From Sphaerotilus sp. (GTDB lineage: Bacteria > Pseudomonadota > Gammaproteobacteria > Burkholderiales > Burkholderiaceae_C), in NCBI GenBank assembly GCA_013299055.1, contig JAAFKB010000039.1, positions 1 through 35,548 on the forward strand: a DNA stretch of 35,548 nt, given 5' to 3'. Made by a program: the position numbers and the translations under genes. The notes beneath the pieces were generated by a model. It was not told the DNA's origin. It searched no databases and worked only from the letters and a program-made list of their open reading frames with translations. Shown here one piece after another: positions 35,478 to 35,548 of the stretch (positions are counted from its first letter, which is position 1; the number at the start of each line of letters is the position of its first letter).

Positions 35478-35548
35478 GGCGGATCTCCTTGAGTTTCGGG
35501 CCAGTGAGGTTGTCAGTCTTGGATTTTGCGTAAAGCGTCAGCAGCACG
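35461..35548 (-). CDS. RelE/HigB-like toxin, C-terminal end (partial)
   Basis: Only the last 28 codons are in the window; the reading frame ends at TAA (35461-35463). The visible C-terminus, VLLTLYAKSKTDNL followed by GPKLKEIRRALES, matches the end of RelE/HigB-family ribosome-dependent mRNA interferases. Its position upstream of and overlapping the XRE antitoxin supports the call. The catalytic part lies outside the window. Confidence 0.7.
   Translation of the reverse strand, partial: VLLTLYAKSKTDNLTGPKLKEIRRALES

Overview
The window is a gene-dense, roughly 65-70% GC chromosomal segment. Gene order (pyrG-kdsA-eno-ftsB, tsaE-amiC next to queG), the Bug-type TctC orphan and the TRAP/LysR content point to a betaproteobacterium of the order Burkholderiales, probably near Sphaerotilus/Leptothrix/Ideonella. 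That placement is inference from gene content, not from a marker-gene comparison. I see no rRNA, tRNA, CRISPR array, IS element or prophage.

Layout. 1-2374: a minus-strand cell-wall/tRNA pair (amiC cut by the window edge, and tsaE) facing queG. 2354-10384: transport and signalling, comprising an AEC carrier, an orphan tricarboxylate-type binding protein, an amino-acid ABC permease and its likely lipoprotein binding protein split by an opposite-strand multi-PAS GGDEF-EAL protein, then an HSL-type esterase. 10401-14018: hslO with a gamma-carbonic-anhydrase-like gene, a DUF455 ferritin-like protein and an acyltransferase-3 membrane protein. 14091-20259: NAD-precursor salvage (pnuC plus a nadR-type kinase) divergent from a LysR gene that is followed by the glycolate oxidase operon glcDEF. 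20289-24527: the conserved block pyrG-kdsA, eno, ftsB. 24528-25793: a 315-bp gap and an unrecognised Tat-type lipoprotein.

25924-34576 is the most interesting region. A LysR regulator is divergent from a minus-strand run: NAD-type short-chain dehydrogenase, complete TRAP transporter (dctP, dctQ, dctM), a split transketolase (N and C subunits overlapping by 4 bp) and then a separate full-length transketolase. No kinase, aldolase or dehydratase is present. Both transketolases keep the ThDP machinery but differ from the standard enzyme at several sugar- and phosphate-contacting positions. I read this as an uncharacterised catabolic module: TRAP import of a hydroxy- or sugar acid, oxidation by the dehydrogenase, then two-carbon ketol transfer.

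34584-35548: a GNAT acetyltransferase, a short 3' relic resembling an XRE antitoxin, and a HigBA-like toxin-antitoxin pair whose toxin runs off the window.
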